Positions 51,301 to 64,000 of a DNA stretch of 64,000 nucleotides are shown here, piece after piece. A program made the translations under genes and the position numbers. The notes under the pieces are model-generated. The model was given only the letters and a program-made list of their open reading frames with translations, did no database searches and had not been told where the DNA came from. Each line of letters begins with the position of its first letter. Position 1 is the stretch's first letter. Source of the stretch: Lycocorax pyrrhopterus obiensis (taxonomy: Eukaryota; Chordata; Aves; Passeriformes; Paradisaeidae); assembly GCA_014706295.1 (NCBI GenBank), contig JACSVZ010000002.1, positions 16,848,494 through 16,912,493 on the forward strand, written 5' to 3'.

Positions 51301-54300
51301 ATTGAATAACCAAAACTGCTACTGTTTTTATTTGTGGTATTCCAAAGGGTGACATGGGTAAGCAAATGAAAGAAGGCTGTCAATACATGTGTCTATTCAA
51401 TACGGTACACGCCGTATGTGCGGGCGTGTGTAGAGATGCAAGATGCAACATGTGTATGTGTGTATATATAAATACACACATTAAAATAACATGTGAATGA
51501 AAAGACATAAGCATTTGCTAATTATTTTTAGGAAATGGGTACAGTCATACCAATCACTCTGAGCTAGAAGAAAGCACATTTCCCCCCAGGATAAATATAC
51601 CTTTCTGGAGTGAGGCTCACTAACCATCTTTTACTCAATACGCTTATATTTTTTTCAAGGGGGAAAAAAAGTCCAACAATAAGCACCTAAAAAAAATCAA
51701 AGTGCAATTTACTTTTCCTTGAGGTATGAGATTGAATTAATTGAAGCAGAGGAGAGAATGAAATGCTGTTGCCCCGCCTCTGACAGGGAATGCCTGGATA
51801 AAGGACAGAGCAGCATCTCCAAGAGTAGGTACTGAAATCTGTCTGGCTTTCACATGTGGGGGAAGTCTGTGGGAGGAGTCTATGGAAGAGATAGTAAGAA
51901 ATCCTGTTTGTTGTCCAGAAAGGACTGCACTGACCTAAACCCTGCCCTGCTCAGCCACACCAATGTGCAGCTCTTTTGAGGCATGCCCAGAACACCACCT
52001 GGTAGCTCCTGCACACTGGCCGCAGTGAGGACCTGTGTGCCTCAAATTCTCTTGTGTCTCAGGGTGGGGTTGCAGATTTTGAGGTTTTATTAGTGATTAG
52101 ATCTAGTTGTTTTTGTCCCACGCTTCAGTCCAAACTGAGCCTCTAGCTTGCAGCGCTGCACTGGCCACAGAAGTATTTCTGTTTAACTATCTACACATTA
52201 GGAATCATACTGGTGTTTTGAGATACACAGATTTCTAATGCTAATTGTTGTTACAACCATTAAATGTACAAATATCACTGTCAATTTTTCACAAAAAAAG
52301 CCCCCGCCTCTTAGAGTTCTTACCGTGTTATAAATATCTGGACATGAGAGGTTTTTGCTTTATTAGCCGTAAGCCATAAGAGCATGGTTTTGCAGTGATT
52401 ATCCAAGATACCTCCTTGAAGAAAAACACAGGTTAAGCAGTTGTTGCTGGCAGGTTTGTGCCTACCTTGTGGATGCACAGAGCCCCTGGAATAAGCTTAG
52501 TACAGCTTCTGGTGAGAAAGTAGAGTGTTTTATATTGCCCTTTCTCACAGCTTTTCTTACCCTACATTTTTTCACTGGTGAAAATTTCTTGGTGCCCCTC
52601 TAAATCCATCTTGCTGCTGAAGCAGAGCAGGAAGACAAGGGGAAATGTCCTTCTACATGTACCAATAACAACACAGAAGAGGAAAAATCTCAGCCCAAAA
52701 TATTATTTTCATAATACTATATTTAAGAAGAGTTTGCAGTGAATAATCACCTTGGCTTTTTTGGTATAATTTTGGATTGATTTTTTTTTTAAGAAACAAT
52801 TACTTGCAAAATTTTCCAAACCAAAACCCATCAGTTTTTCCCCACGTAATTCTTTTTGTTGGTAGAAATGTATCATTACCTTTGGCAGAGTCTGAGTGTG
52901 TTCACACTTGCCTTTGCACGGCTACTTGAGCTTTCTACAGCAGTAGCAGGTAAGATGAGGGTCAGTAACCAGAAATTGGGGTCAGTTTTCCAGATATCAC
53001 ATTACATAGCTCAATCACTAGGTCTCTCTAGAATGTTTCATCTAAAGACAATAGAGTTTATCTGCTTTTTAAAGCAAGGTCACTCAGTTTCTCCTGATTC
53101 AATCTCCATCCTGTGACTTTTTACACAAAGACCCAAATAAGATTTGCTCACAGCTATTTCTTAGCACGTGAGTGAGTGTAGTTTGATGGGAGGTGATTTG
53201 AATATCTACAGAAAGTGGAAACAATGCTGAGTTAGTGCTCCAGTCCAGTGTCTTCTTAATTTAAAGCAAAGGGAATTAAACCTGAAAAGAAGCTACAATA
53301 TCACAGTGTGATTTCTACTGTGGGAATTGTGCATACAAGTCACAATAAATGTGTGCAATTCAGAAAGCATATTTTCCTGCTGCCAGGTGGGAGAGATCGA
53401 TGCAGGAAGTAATTGGATGACGAATAAAGCAACAGCAAAGAAACACTTGTTCAAGTGTTGTGAAGCTACAGGGGAAACAGAACTCTCCCTGCTGTGCTGT
53501 AATGTTTGCCTTTTCCCTTGGGGAATTCCCGAGCCCTGGCCCTGACCCTCATGGAGGATGGCAGAAGGCTCCATAGGGAGCTGCTGCACAGGGAGCTGCT
53601 GCAGCCAGCCAGGGGTGAAGGGCACAGGCAAAGACAGGGCTGAAATATTCGTGTGACTGACTCAGAGGGGACCCGTGTAGCCAGCTCCTGTTCATTTGCA
53701 TGCCAGTCTTAAAACTGGTCAGCATTTTTCACAGAAGTTGTGTAATGATGGAGCCCTGAAATATAGTCATTTGGTGACATCAGAGCGGTGAGATACAGCT
53801 CCTTGCCATTGCTGTCCAGATGATTTGTGCTTTTCATTACAGCAGTATGATAATAAAATCAGAGTCCAGAGAAGGAAAATGACAGACAAAAGCAGACGCT
53901 TGCCAGTAGTGTGGTATGACAAAGTTTCTTGTTCTGTCTGGAAATATAAGCCTTTTACATCAGTAGAAAGCTATTTAGTTCTTTCTCATTAAATTTATTG
54001 GTAGGGTGACTTTATATAGGTCTGACAGAATGATTTGGTAAAGCTGGCAACTGCATTTTTCTGAGTATCCTTTGTTCAAACGCTGAAATAGCCCACCAGG
54101 CAGTAAACCTGGCTTTAGTGGTCAACTCCAGCAATTAGTGGGACAAAATAGCCAGAAGATGCTGAGGTCAGCAAAGCAATTCCTTCGTCTGTTAATCACA
54201 CCTTTATGGAAAGACACTGAAAATCTGAGAATGTGCTACCATGGGATTCAAGCTCCAGTACTTTTCTCTGTATGTTTAAGGATCTATACTAGGGAAATAA

Positions 54301-54700
54301 GAAACACAAGAAAACAAATGCTGCATGATTAAACGGTTTGGGTAGAGGGGAGAGGCTTGACCATTGCTTAAAACAGAATAGTAAGAAATTAAAATTTTAA
54401 AAGGGTCAATCTTTTTCAATGGAAAAAAACTGATGTCCAGCTCACAGCAATTTGTCACACTCATTTGCAGGAAAATACATGAGTGAAAATCACAGCAGGG
54501 GTAAAACTGCAAGGAGGGGTCAAATAGTGCTTGAGAGGGATGTTTAATGAAAGGGGCGTATCTTCAGAAGCAGAAACAGAAGATAAGCCCCTTAGGTAAA
54601 CATTTGTAATGCAATAGAATAATAACTCAGGAGCCAGGGGCAGAGTGCTCATGGTTTTGTATTGCACATGATGGAAACAGACCTTATAGTATACTATGAG
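48312..54700. other. non-coding sequence
   Basis: More than 6 kb of AT-rich sequence without a supported gene, with TG/TA-rich text at 51,430-51,480. No mobile element was recognised. Confidence 0.45.
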
Positions 54701-57700
54701 TAATGGAGGGTAGAGCTGCCTGACTTTGTGCTAAATCTCCCATGGCTCTTTCAGTGGGCAGTAGCAGTTCCTCCCTCCACAAGGGAATCCCCAGGGAATG
54801 GGGACCCAAACCTGTGGCACACAGGTTAAAACAAGGCCATGCCTTGCTGCAGCACAGCAGAGCCATCAGGGCTGCTCAAACCCTGTGGCACTTCAGCCCC
54901 AGCAGGGTGGCATTCCAGGGAGCAGTAAGGTGGTCCAGCCTGGCCTCACTCCAGCCCTTGGCTGTTCCCAGATATTGCTTCTCTTGCTCACTGATCCATG
55001 TCTATGCCCAGACATGGGGGACATTTATTTCAATAGGAAAGCCTGTTCTTTTGAGAAGAAATAGCTTTTCTGGTTGGTGTTCTGAAATGAGCAACGGTGC
55101 TGGTGACTATGCAGGCTGAGAGAGGAAACACACACCTGAGCATGGGCCACAGGAGCATCTTCTAGAGCATCCACAGATACTGCAGCAGTACCCAGAATAA
55201 GCTCCAGAAGCAAAGAGTAAGCTAAGTTAATGCTGGATAATTTCTTGCTGCATATTAAAATGTCCCATTTAATTTAATGTTCAGCGTGTTGTGTTTCTAG
55301 GGCTTGGCAGAGGAAAGCTGGGAGAAGCATAAACAGTGCTCTGCTGTAAGCTGGGGCATGTTGCTGTATGTTGCATTTAAATGTTAAGCCACTTGTACTG
55401 TAAGGAAAGCAGAAGTTATCTGCTTCCTATTTGAAGAATGTTAAAGACTATGAAGCAGCAGATAGAAAATGAGGACTGGTGAGTGCCCTGAACACATTAA
55501 TCATTATACAGCAAATACTCTAATGGCCACATGATTACTCAAGTGCTGAGTTTTGCAAGGAGATCTTGTTTCTGGCACTTTATCCAAATAAAAAGGAGGG
55601 GAAAAATACAGTAGGGGATGTTGTAAAATAAGAGATGAATCTGAAAATAAATTTTTCTCTTGCACAATTTAATAATAGTTTAAGTTGCAAAGAAGATTAA
55701 ACAAACTGAAATCTATTAAAAATAACAAGCATATGTCTAAGAAAGTAATTGCCCATACTGGAATCAGACTAACAAAATAGTTTCCATTTGTAACTGCATA
55801 TGTAGCCAAATCCTTGTAATTTTCATAGAATTCTGAAAATTAAGTCATGACCACTTCAGAAATATCTTTGTCTTCACTGGGTTTACAGAAAAGTATAATG
55901 AGTTTAAAACCACCATTTAATAACTGAACCACATGGGGTTTTTTTCAGAATATTGGAACTGGGAGATTGTTAAAACTGCAGTTCTTGTTTTTGCTTGTGT
56001 TTTTTTTCCCATTTCATCTCTGTGTAGTAAGGCCTCTTGCTTACTAAATATTATGACTAAAGACAGCTGTGTTTATTTCTTTTTTTAAGAAAGTAGCAGC
56101 TCGGAAAAAAAAAATCCTTCTCTTTTAATTCACTCTTAGAAAATGTGATGATGTCCTTGTAGTCTTAGCAGCTCATAAAGAGAAAAAAATCTACAGCATA
56201 CTTTTAAGTATTTTCCAAGTTATTTCAATAAAGATATAGAAAAGTAGCAGATCAGCCACTAGCCATGAAATACAGCTGACTTACTGGAGCTTGTCTAAAT
56301 GCTGACAATCATTAATGCCTGTCAAATAATAGGGCATACATGAATAATCCACTTTTTTCTATACATGAAGACACATGGGCTAATGTGTACTCCGAGGTTT
56401 TCATCATCCTAGTTAATCTTCTCTTGATCCTGGTCCTTCTGCTTAAAACATCTCAGGCACATTCCACCTAAATCTCTTCTAATAGAAAACATTAGCTTAG
56501 GGTAATGAATGAAAGACAATGCTTCACTGATCCCAGCAGAGTTACTTTACTTTCATTTGCTTTCAACAAACACTTTATTTCCATATATATTCTTTGTATA
56601 TATATCTTAGGCTCTGAGCAGTGCTGTTACCTATTCATGAAACATTTTCTAAAGACTTCTGTTACTCTTGCATTATGGAATTTTGTGGGAAATAAACCAC
56701 CCTGCAGAATTAACAGAGAATGTAATCCCAGCCACAGGGGCCTGTAGGAGGCTTCAAAAACCACAGGACCTCACAGTCTCCAATGAATGCTCCAGTTTCT
56801 ATTTTTTTTTTTTTTTTTGCATAGCACTGCAGTGCTTCTGTATACTCTATTTACTAAATTTTCCAAATACTTTTCTAAACATTTCAGAGTCACTGTTTTA
56901 TAAGTAATTTAAAGCCATTTCATGCATTCTTCTCATATTCAGAAACACAAGCTTCCTTGTTTAATTTCTGGTGAAGAATTATTTTGTCACAGTACAGTCC
57001 ACCCAGAATAAGGGGTAATGGCTCACTGTGCTGTCCAGGAGCTGGGCAAACTCACACAGTTCAAATTCTTGTTTCCTCTTTGCCTTCCTTGGAGAATAAA
57101 TCAGCATCCACCTTTTTGGAGGGTGACTGGCAGTCCTCTCAACCTTAGCACTAGACGATGGACCTCCAATCTGTCCGTCTCAGTGCTTGTCTGCAGGTTT
57201 CCACCCATCACTCTGTCTGGGAGCAGAAGGTTGGAAGCAGCTAATTTTACAGCCCCATGTCCTTTCTATCCTTTGTGCATGCCCAGGATGGCTTTAAAGT
57301 TCAGTTCAAAAAAAGCCAAATTGCTAGCCTGTGTCAAGCCTGTTCTCTTTACAAGTACAGGGTCAGGGGAGGGTTCCACATTACCCATGGCCAAATGTGC
57401 CCCCTCTGTCACTGCAGCTTGTGACCATGGTAAAACACCATCAAACCACACCAACTCTGGGGACAGCAAGCAGCAGAGATTGGCCACTGGGGTCCTGGAA
57501 CTTCTGGATTCAGCAGCACTTCTATCTCTGGCTTCAACACGGTCAGGATTTCAACCACCAATTAAATTAGACAAGTTGTAGGAACTCACTTGTCTGGGGT
57601 AACTCCAAAGCACCTCCTATACTTGCAACTTTTAATTTTAACATCATCTTCTGACATACACTGTCTTGATGTAGAGGAAAGCATTGCCCTCGCAGCCAGC

Positions 57701-60700
57701 TCTGTGGTGTGCTGGGATGCTCACCTGTGCTGCAGCCCAGCCCCACTTTGGTGCATGTGGTACTTGCAGCAGATGGTTTGGCTGGAGGTGGTGGGACTGC
57801 ACTCTCCTCATTCCAGCACAGCATCCTCACATCAGCTTGCCTTGACTTTTAAAAAAGCTTCTCACAGGCTTAGTTTTTGTTGGAGCTGGATTGAGAAATA
57901 AAAGGGTCAGAAATCTCTCTTCTCTTTGTTGTGCCCACCAAAATTAACCCTCCTCCTACGCTTCAGCCGCTCCTTCTTAGCAGCCAATTAATGCCTGAAA
58001 TGTGGAAGCTTGGCTTCATGCCCTGCTATAATCTCTCTGACTCACTCTTCCCCAAACCAGTCCATGTACCTCTGCTTTGAGATTTTCTTTTTTAAGCTTC
58101 ATTATGTAAAATACCTTCTACAGAAAAGAAAATGTTTCTGGGCAGAAAGTTAACTGCAAAGTACAACTAAGGTGTCTTTGGTGTCTTTTATTAACAGCTT
58201 TGTAGGTTTAATTCCACATTGCTATTCCTCTCTATTGTGTGCCTCATTGATAAAAACATTATCTTTATAGACATATGGTGGTAAAATGTGGATGAAAATA
58301 AAGTATATACAGTATATATAAGATATAAGTATAAGCATGAAAGGAAAAAAATAAAAGAAAATGAGGTACTGAGAAATGATATTCATGCCTTAAAAACATA
58401 AGAAAACAAGATGAGAGGAACAGTTTCATTTAATGAATTTTTATATAGTGGTTATTAAAATGCTTAGATGAAAACATGACAGGGAAAAATTTGGGAATCA
58501 CTGTAATCATATATAAAATAGTGTTTCATTGTACCAGCAGCTTTCTCCAGATAGCTAGCAATGAAGGGTGAAGTATATCCCAACTGCTACCAATGTATTA
58601 TTAGTCTGCTTACAAATTTAACAATTTAATCACAAAGTCCTGCATCAGCTTGTCTCTTTTAAAAATAATGACATTGTAGGTGAGAATGAAACAAATAATT
58701 TCATGTTGCTAAATGATTCACCAGGGCAAAAACTCTAAGGTCTCCTGAACGCAACAGAAATACAGAGAAATTACAAGAAACATTAACAAAGAAATTCATC
58801 TTCTTAATGATGTCACATTTAGTGGCTCTCCTGCATGGGTATCAGTGTGTTAGGTAAATCCTTCAGGTCTCCTAGGCCAATGGAGCTCTGCATCATTTAC
58901 ATCTGGTGCTTACATCAGCTTTCTGTCCCTTCTCCTGTCAAATTCAGGCTTCTATTAAGCAGTCAAACCTGGCACTCACTGGAGGCCTTCTTGTGAGATT
59001 GTGTGATGTAGAAAACAATTACCTGGTCTGGAAACATCATCCTTTTCATGGAGAAAACCCCATGAAGCTCAGAAGGGCCAGCACATGATACCTTTCATTT
59101 CCCTCTGCACCCAAGTGCTGCAAACACATGGCAATTGCTCACCGTTTGTCTCAGTGCACAGTTCAAAAATGCTTTACAGTCTGTAGTTGTGAGGGGAGGA
59201 CTTTTTTCTTCCATGGTAAATGACTGATTTCAGCATAATGCAATATTGCAGCATTTTGTATGCAATATGAGCTTTTCTTCCTTCTACTCCTTCAGCCAAA
59301 TTCTTAAAAAGAGTCAGTGGAAGATAGCTGCAGAAAATTAGACATCTTCCCCCTCTGCCCTTTTCCCACCTTAGAAGAAACAAATTACAGTAAGTTAAAA
59401 ACACATGAACAAGTGGCAGTACCTGTGGGAGTGCCTGCTGCCCTTTCTTCTGTCTCCTGCCATGGTTGTATCGGCACTGTGCATTTCAGCTCTTACCTCT
59501 GATCTCTTCTACTCACGGATAACATGTTTTGAAATTAACCAGCAGCATCTGGTCATCTTTCTCTCACTTCTTTTCAACCACAAAAAGCTGTGTCTGGTCC
59601 CCAGGGTCTGAGTGGAGGGAATGCTGCATGGTCACAAGGTACTTCACTGTTTCACCAAATCCTCTGTGTGATGCAGGACAGCTGCCAGGCTGCCTCCACC
59701 TCTGCAAATACACCTGCAAGGAAATTGTCACAGAGCATGAGAAACAAATTTATGATTTGATGAGACTGAAATGAGGGAATTTGCACTGAGGAAAAGCCAG
59801 ATCCATTGTAGAGTACTCCAGCACTGTGTAGTGGCTGATGGGTGGTCAGGTTTAAGCTGCTTCTTTTCCCCACACCGACTTGTCTCAGGCAAAATGGTAC
59901 AAAAAGCCAGAGCTGACTCACTTTGCTGTATTCAGTGCACAAACATGGTCCCATCAGGAGGCAGTGCGAGATCACCTCTGTCTCCAGCTGCCTCGTGGCT
60001 GGCTGTGGTGGACTCTTTCCCAGGGGCTTGGCAAGTGTTTGGAGCAAAGGAAGAACTCTTGTAGAAATGAAGTGAGGTATGAAGGGAGAAAAGGGCCAAG
60101 TGGGCTCCAAATGTAACTTGGCTCAAACCAGCTTTGATTGATCTTCTAGCTATGCTGGACAGAAGTGTGGTTGCAAGTGTTTGGGATATGTAATTTCTGC
60201 ATTTCTGAGATGAAGATGGGGCATTAATTCTGGAATGAGTTTTTGTTGGGAACCTTACCTGTGGAAAAAAAAAGCTAGTTTAATAGACTAAATAGTCCCC
60301 GGAGAAAGCACATCAGTTTTAACATAATTTGCTGGATCAGAAATTAAATTGTGGAGGGACACATATATAGTTTTTTTTTCCTCAATACAAATTCATTCAA
60401 GTCAATTTGAATAGATTTTAAAAAAATGTTTCTCTTATCACTGAACTGAAAATCCATTATTCCTCATCTAAATATCTTAATTCCTATTTTTTTTCTCTTC
60501 ATTTTTTAATGAAGTAGATATGTTTTCTTATTTGCACTGTCAGAGCACAGTAGTTGTTACCCAGTTTCTGGTGCCTCTTTTAATATATGATAGTCATGTC
60601 TACAAATTGAAATTTACCTCCAAAAATGTGTGCAGGTCAGGAGCCCTTTCTTTAGTCCTGTAGTCATTTGCCTTGGTTTGGCAGCACCTTACCTGTCTAG

Positions 60701-62100
60701 AAAGCAGACAAACACCCATCACTGTGCACCACCTGCCACAGGGCCTGAGGACCTGGCAGGATGTTGCAAGGATGGGCAGTGGCTGCTTCCTCCCACTCCA
60801 GCTGACCTCAAAAGCAACTCCCTGTTTGGGCAACCCCTTGGCTAGGAGGTGAAGAGTGAACATGTGAGCACTGCCCTGGGAAAGGTCCCTGAGAAATGCC
60901 TGTGACTGAAGAGGTGCTTTGCAGCAGCAGTGACAATCCAGATTTCTATCTGGCATTTGCCTGTCAGGCCCTGCTTAGGCTCTGGGCTCAGCTGATTTGT
61001 TAGGTGTCCCAAATGGCATTGAAACAGATGGACATTAGTTCAGGCAGCCAAGACATCCTGTAAATCATGTCGCTCTTAAACTCTGTCCAAGTGCCTTTGC
61101 AGTCAGTAGGAATTTTGCCATAGGCTTGGGCAGGGCTGGATGACACTCGGCTTGTGTGGGTGGAGAGGGATGAGATTTACAGCCACCTTCCTTCAACACA
61201 TATCTGTCAGTAGCTGGGGCTACAGGGTTGTTTTATCACCTGTTCACAACTGCCCTGGGTTAATTTTCCAGGTGAGTCAGGGTGAGAGAGCATCCAAGAT
61301 CACCCAGCTGGAAATATGGATTGGAGTCATCACCAGCCAGATCTGGCTTCTGTATTTCATCCGGGACTAGACCAGGACCGTGCTTTGATGTGCAGCATCA
61401 GTGCCTGTCCCTCTTCTCCAGAAGCAAGAGAAATTGTTACCTCCGTCGTGCTACCTTGGTCCTACACCCATCCTTACCTTCTCCCTCCCAGTGCCCTGAA
61501 GCCAATGCAGAAGACTGTCAACACCGTGCCCTGTTTTATCTACTTAAAATCTTGTAATACCTATGTAAACAAATTATTAATGTGGTCAGAATACATAGGC
61601 AAGACAAAGTGACAAATTTGAAACAAATGCAGAAGACTGAGTTTGGTTCCCTACTCCTGGTTTTGAGGAGTCAAGATGAGCACCCAGGCTACTCCTCCAC
61701 CAGAACTGCTGGGAGCGAATCCAGAGTCACCCCCTTCTCTCTCTCTTCCTCTTATTACTTTGTTACATTCAAATTTCAGTCACAATCTGGATTACTGGTT
61801 CTGACCTGTCTCATGGTACTGAGATTTGAGACTTTTTTAGGACATTTCTGCTGTGTTTTGCAACAGTTAATGATTTAGGAGACAACCAACTCTATGGTTA
61901 AGGCAGAGTAGCAGCAGTAGTCTGGGGAGCTGGCAGCTCAGCAGGTCACTGCCTTTGCCAAAGGAGGGCAATAAATACAGTTCCTTACATCTGCTATAAC
62001 ACTGATTGCCTGAGATCTCTGTAGATTTCTTGCTACAGTGGCTTTTCTAAAAATTAACTTCATGCTGATCCACAGCACTGACACAGTCTTGAAAACTGTC
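54700..62100. other. non-coding sequence with several moderately GC-rich patches
   Basis: GC-richer islands at about 54,730-55,060, 57,000-57,850, 59,400-60,110 and 60,630-60,960 carry overlapping open frames of 90-190 codons on both strands, none with a recognisable family or splice context. They may be old retroelement or LTR-internal fragments, but I could not assign them. Confidence 0.4.
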
Positions 62101-62129
62101 ACTGAAAGTCATTGCAGGTAGTCACAGAT

Positions 62130-62680
62130 CAACCCAGGGCTGCTGCCTTGAGGCACAGAAAAATGCAGCAGGAGGGTCTCAAGGAGAGTCCCTGGTCCAT
62201 GCTTTTGCTCAAAGTGGGATCATCTGTTTCTTGCTTTGTCCATCCTGTTCTGAAGACCTCCAACATCCCATGGTTTCCCAAGGTAGTCCGTTTTAAGGCT
62301 TTATTACTTTCAACACTGAAAAGCTGTTTCTAATAATGGTTTGCATCTTTTCTGATGGAGTTTGAAAAATATTTCTTTTCTGAACCTTCATGACCACAGA
62401 GAAAAAAAAATACTCTCTACAGCAATCTTCTAGATATTAGAGGACTTTCATCATAATTTTTGACATGGTTTTTAGGCAGACAGTTCAACTTTTACTATTT
62501 CCTTGAAGATTATATGTTTTTACATTGCTAATAATTATTGCTCTCTTCTTAGTATCTTCCTGGAAGTGTGATGCCTAAAACTGAATATTATGTCCTCGTT
62601 GAGGCTGTGCCAGTCCTCACTGTTGACTAGGTCTGAGGGGTGACTCAGTCTGTGGTGCAAGCCATTTTCCCACTCATATA
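62130..62680 (-). mobile_element. degraded CR1 LINE fragment (antisense)
   Basis: The + strand carries recognisable antisense CR1 landmarks in the correct order: CATCCTGTTCTGAAGACCTC with AACATCCCATGGTTTCCCAAG (3' UTR part), then AAAGCTGTTTCTAATAAT, and further right GTGATGCCTAAAACTGAATA with GAGGCTGTGCCAGTCCTCAC (end of the ORF2 region). Divergence is high. The fragment stops about 100 bases before the LTR, and the right boundary is uncertain. Confidence 0.55.
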
Positions 62681-62781
62681 TTCCAGACTGACTACATACT
62701 TCTTCTCTCTGATAAAATGTTCAGCAATAACTGAGACCCTTTTTTGAAAGGCTGTTACATAAAGCACCTCCAATCTATGAC

Positions 62782-63884
62782 TGTGATTACTGGCAAGGTT
62801 TTGGTAGCAGGGGGGCTACAGGGGTGGCTTCTGTGAGAAGGTGCCAGAAGCTTCCCCACATCCCACTGTGACAATATCATCTGGCTCCAAGATGAACTCA
62901 CCACTGCCCAAGTCTGAGACCATCAGTGATGGTGGTAGAACCTCTGGGATAAGATATTTAAGAAGGGGAAAAACAGTGGTGGAGAGAGGAGTGAGAAGAT
63001 GTGAGAGCAACAACTCTGCAGACACCAAGGTCGGTGCAGAAGGAAGGGCAGGAGGTGATGCAGGAGCCAGAGCAGAGATTCCCCTGCCTCGTGGTGAGAC
63101 CATGGTGAGGCAGCAGTGGCTCTGCAGCCCATGGAGGTGCGTGGGGGAGCAGAGATTTCCCTGCAGCCTGTGGAGGACCCCATGCTGGAGCAGGTGGATG
63201 CACCTGAAGGAGGCTGTGACCCTGTGGGAAGCCAATGCTGGGTCAGGCTCCTGCCAGAACCTGTTGGCTTCTGGAGAGGAGCCCACAATGGAGCAGGTTT
63301 GCTGGCAGGACTTATGACCCTCTGGGACACGCACCCTGAAGCAGGCTGTTCCTGAAGGACTGCACCCTGTGGTAGGGACCCACACTGGAGCAGTTTGGGA
63401 AGAACTGTAGTGTGTGGGAAGGACTCAAATTGGAGAAGCTGGTGGAGGACTGTTTCCTGTGGGTGAAACCCCACGCTGGAGCAGGGGAAGAGTGTGAGGA
63501 ATTCTCCCCCTGTGAAGAAGGAATGACAGAGACAACATGTGATGAACCGACCGAAGTTCCACACCCCACTGTGCTACTGCAGGGACAAGGTAGAGCAAAT
63601 ATGAAGTTAAACCCAGGAAGAAGGGAGGGAGGAAAAAAAGGTGTTTTAAGATTTAGTTTTTATTTTATCATTATTCTACACTGATTTGATTGGTAATAAT
63701 TAAAGTAATTTTTCCAAGATGAGTTTGTTTTGCCAGTGATGGTAACTGGTGAATGATCTCTCCCCATCTTTATGTCAACCCATGAGCCTTTTGTCAAATT
63801 TTCTCTCCCCTGCCCAGCTGAGGAGGGGAGTGCTAGAGTGGCTTTGGTGGGCACCCAGTGTCCAGCCAGGGTCAACTCACCACA
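62782..63884 (+). mobile_element. avian ERVL-type solitary LTR, about 1.1 kb
   Basis: The sequence from about TGTGATTACTGGCAAGG to the final CAACTCACCACA has the organisation of a well-known avian endogenous retrovirus LTR family (ERVL-like; the name TguLTR5-like is from memory). Landmarks are the GGTTTTGGTAGCAGG start, a TATATTTAAG-like promoter word at about 62,952 (AAGATATTTAAGAAGG), a tandemly organised GGAGCAGG/GGAGGA segment (63,110-63,500), and the T-rich end TTTTAAGATTTAGTTTTTAT. It starts TG and ends CA. No primer-binding site or internal retroviral coding follows, so it is a solo LTR. The 190- and 213-codon open frames over it are not genes. A clear 5-base target duplication was not found. 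Confidence 0.75.
63110..63500 (+). repeat. degenerate internal tandem repeat within the LTR
   Basis: Phrases of about 45-55 bases built on 'CTGGAGCAGG...CTGTGACCCTGTGGGA' recur several times (near 63,183, 63,232, 63,291, 63,385 and 63,475), each with a CAC.CTGGAGCAG or GGAGAAG core. The copies are imperfect. This kind of subrepeat is characteristic of this LTR family as I remember it. Confidence 0.6.
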
Positions 63885-64000
63885 GTCCTGCTTGAAGTGA
63901 CACCCTTCACTTGCGTTTACTGAAACTCAACGTATTTTTTCATACTATTTTTCCAGGTTGACAAGATTGCTTTGAATTCAGCTGTTGCCTTTCGCCTGTT
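63885..64000. other. unique flank after the LTR
   Basis: 116 bases to the window end with nothing recognised. Confidence 0.5.

Noticed and set aside
57018..57581. 187-codon + strand open frame
   Set aside because: No recognisable domain and overlapping open frames on the other strand; the local GC content explains it.
62816..63564. Minus-strand frames of 189 and 213 codons and a + strand frame of 158 codons
   Set aside because: They lie inside the noncoding ERVL-type LTR with its tandem subrepeats.

Overview
The window looks like avian nuclear DNA, probably from a songbird or related neoavian. The genus-level guess is inference. The support is a CR1 retrotransposon 3' end with its octamer-like tail (about 22,170-22,478), older antisense CR1 and L2-type LINE fragments, a roughly 1.1-kb ERVL-type LTR of a kind common in bird genomes (about 62,782-63,884), sparse repeats overall, and three sharp CpG islands in otherwise AT-rich sequence.

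Only one protein-coding gene is firmly supported. It lies on the + strand, with coding exons at 19,144-19,648, 24,686-25,224, 26,509-26,575 and 31,858-33,377. All splice sites are AG/GT, and the phases (1, 0, 1) join exactly into 877 codons including the stop, or 876 residues. The predicted product is secreted. In order it has a signal peptide, a Pro/Cys/Arg-rich segment with four CxGxxC motifs, a long coiled coil with glutamine in most core d positions, a TNF-receptor-type cysteine module, a calcium-type EGF module that lacks one cysteine, a second TNF-receptor-type module, and three tandem copies of a module of about 150 residues that may be a jelly roll of the C1q/TNF type. I do not recognise the family and give no gene symbol. 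This architecture is the most interesting thing in the window.

Layout: 1-430 is unremarkable; 430-1,010 is CpG island A; 1,010-15,430 is AT-rich non-coding DNA with an antisense L2-type LINE near 8.0-8.6 kb; 15,440-16,050 is CpG island B containing a 23-bp minisatellite; 18,620-19,680 is CpG island C containing the first coding exon; 19.6-33.4 kb holds the gene, with two CR1 fragments in its first coding intron; 33.4-62.1 kb is apparently intergenic or intronic DNA with one 350-base homopyrimidine tract (47,963-48,311) and one unexplained 203-codon open stretch (40,577-41,185); 62.1-63.9 kb is an antisense CR1 fragment followed by the LTR. I saw no tRNA, rRNA or CRISPR array. Noncoding 5' exons of the gene could not be located.
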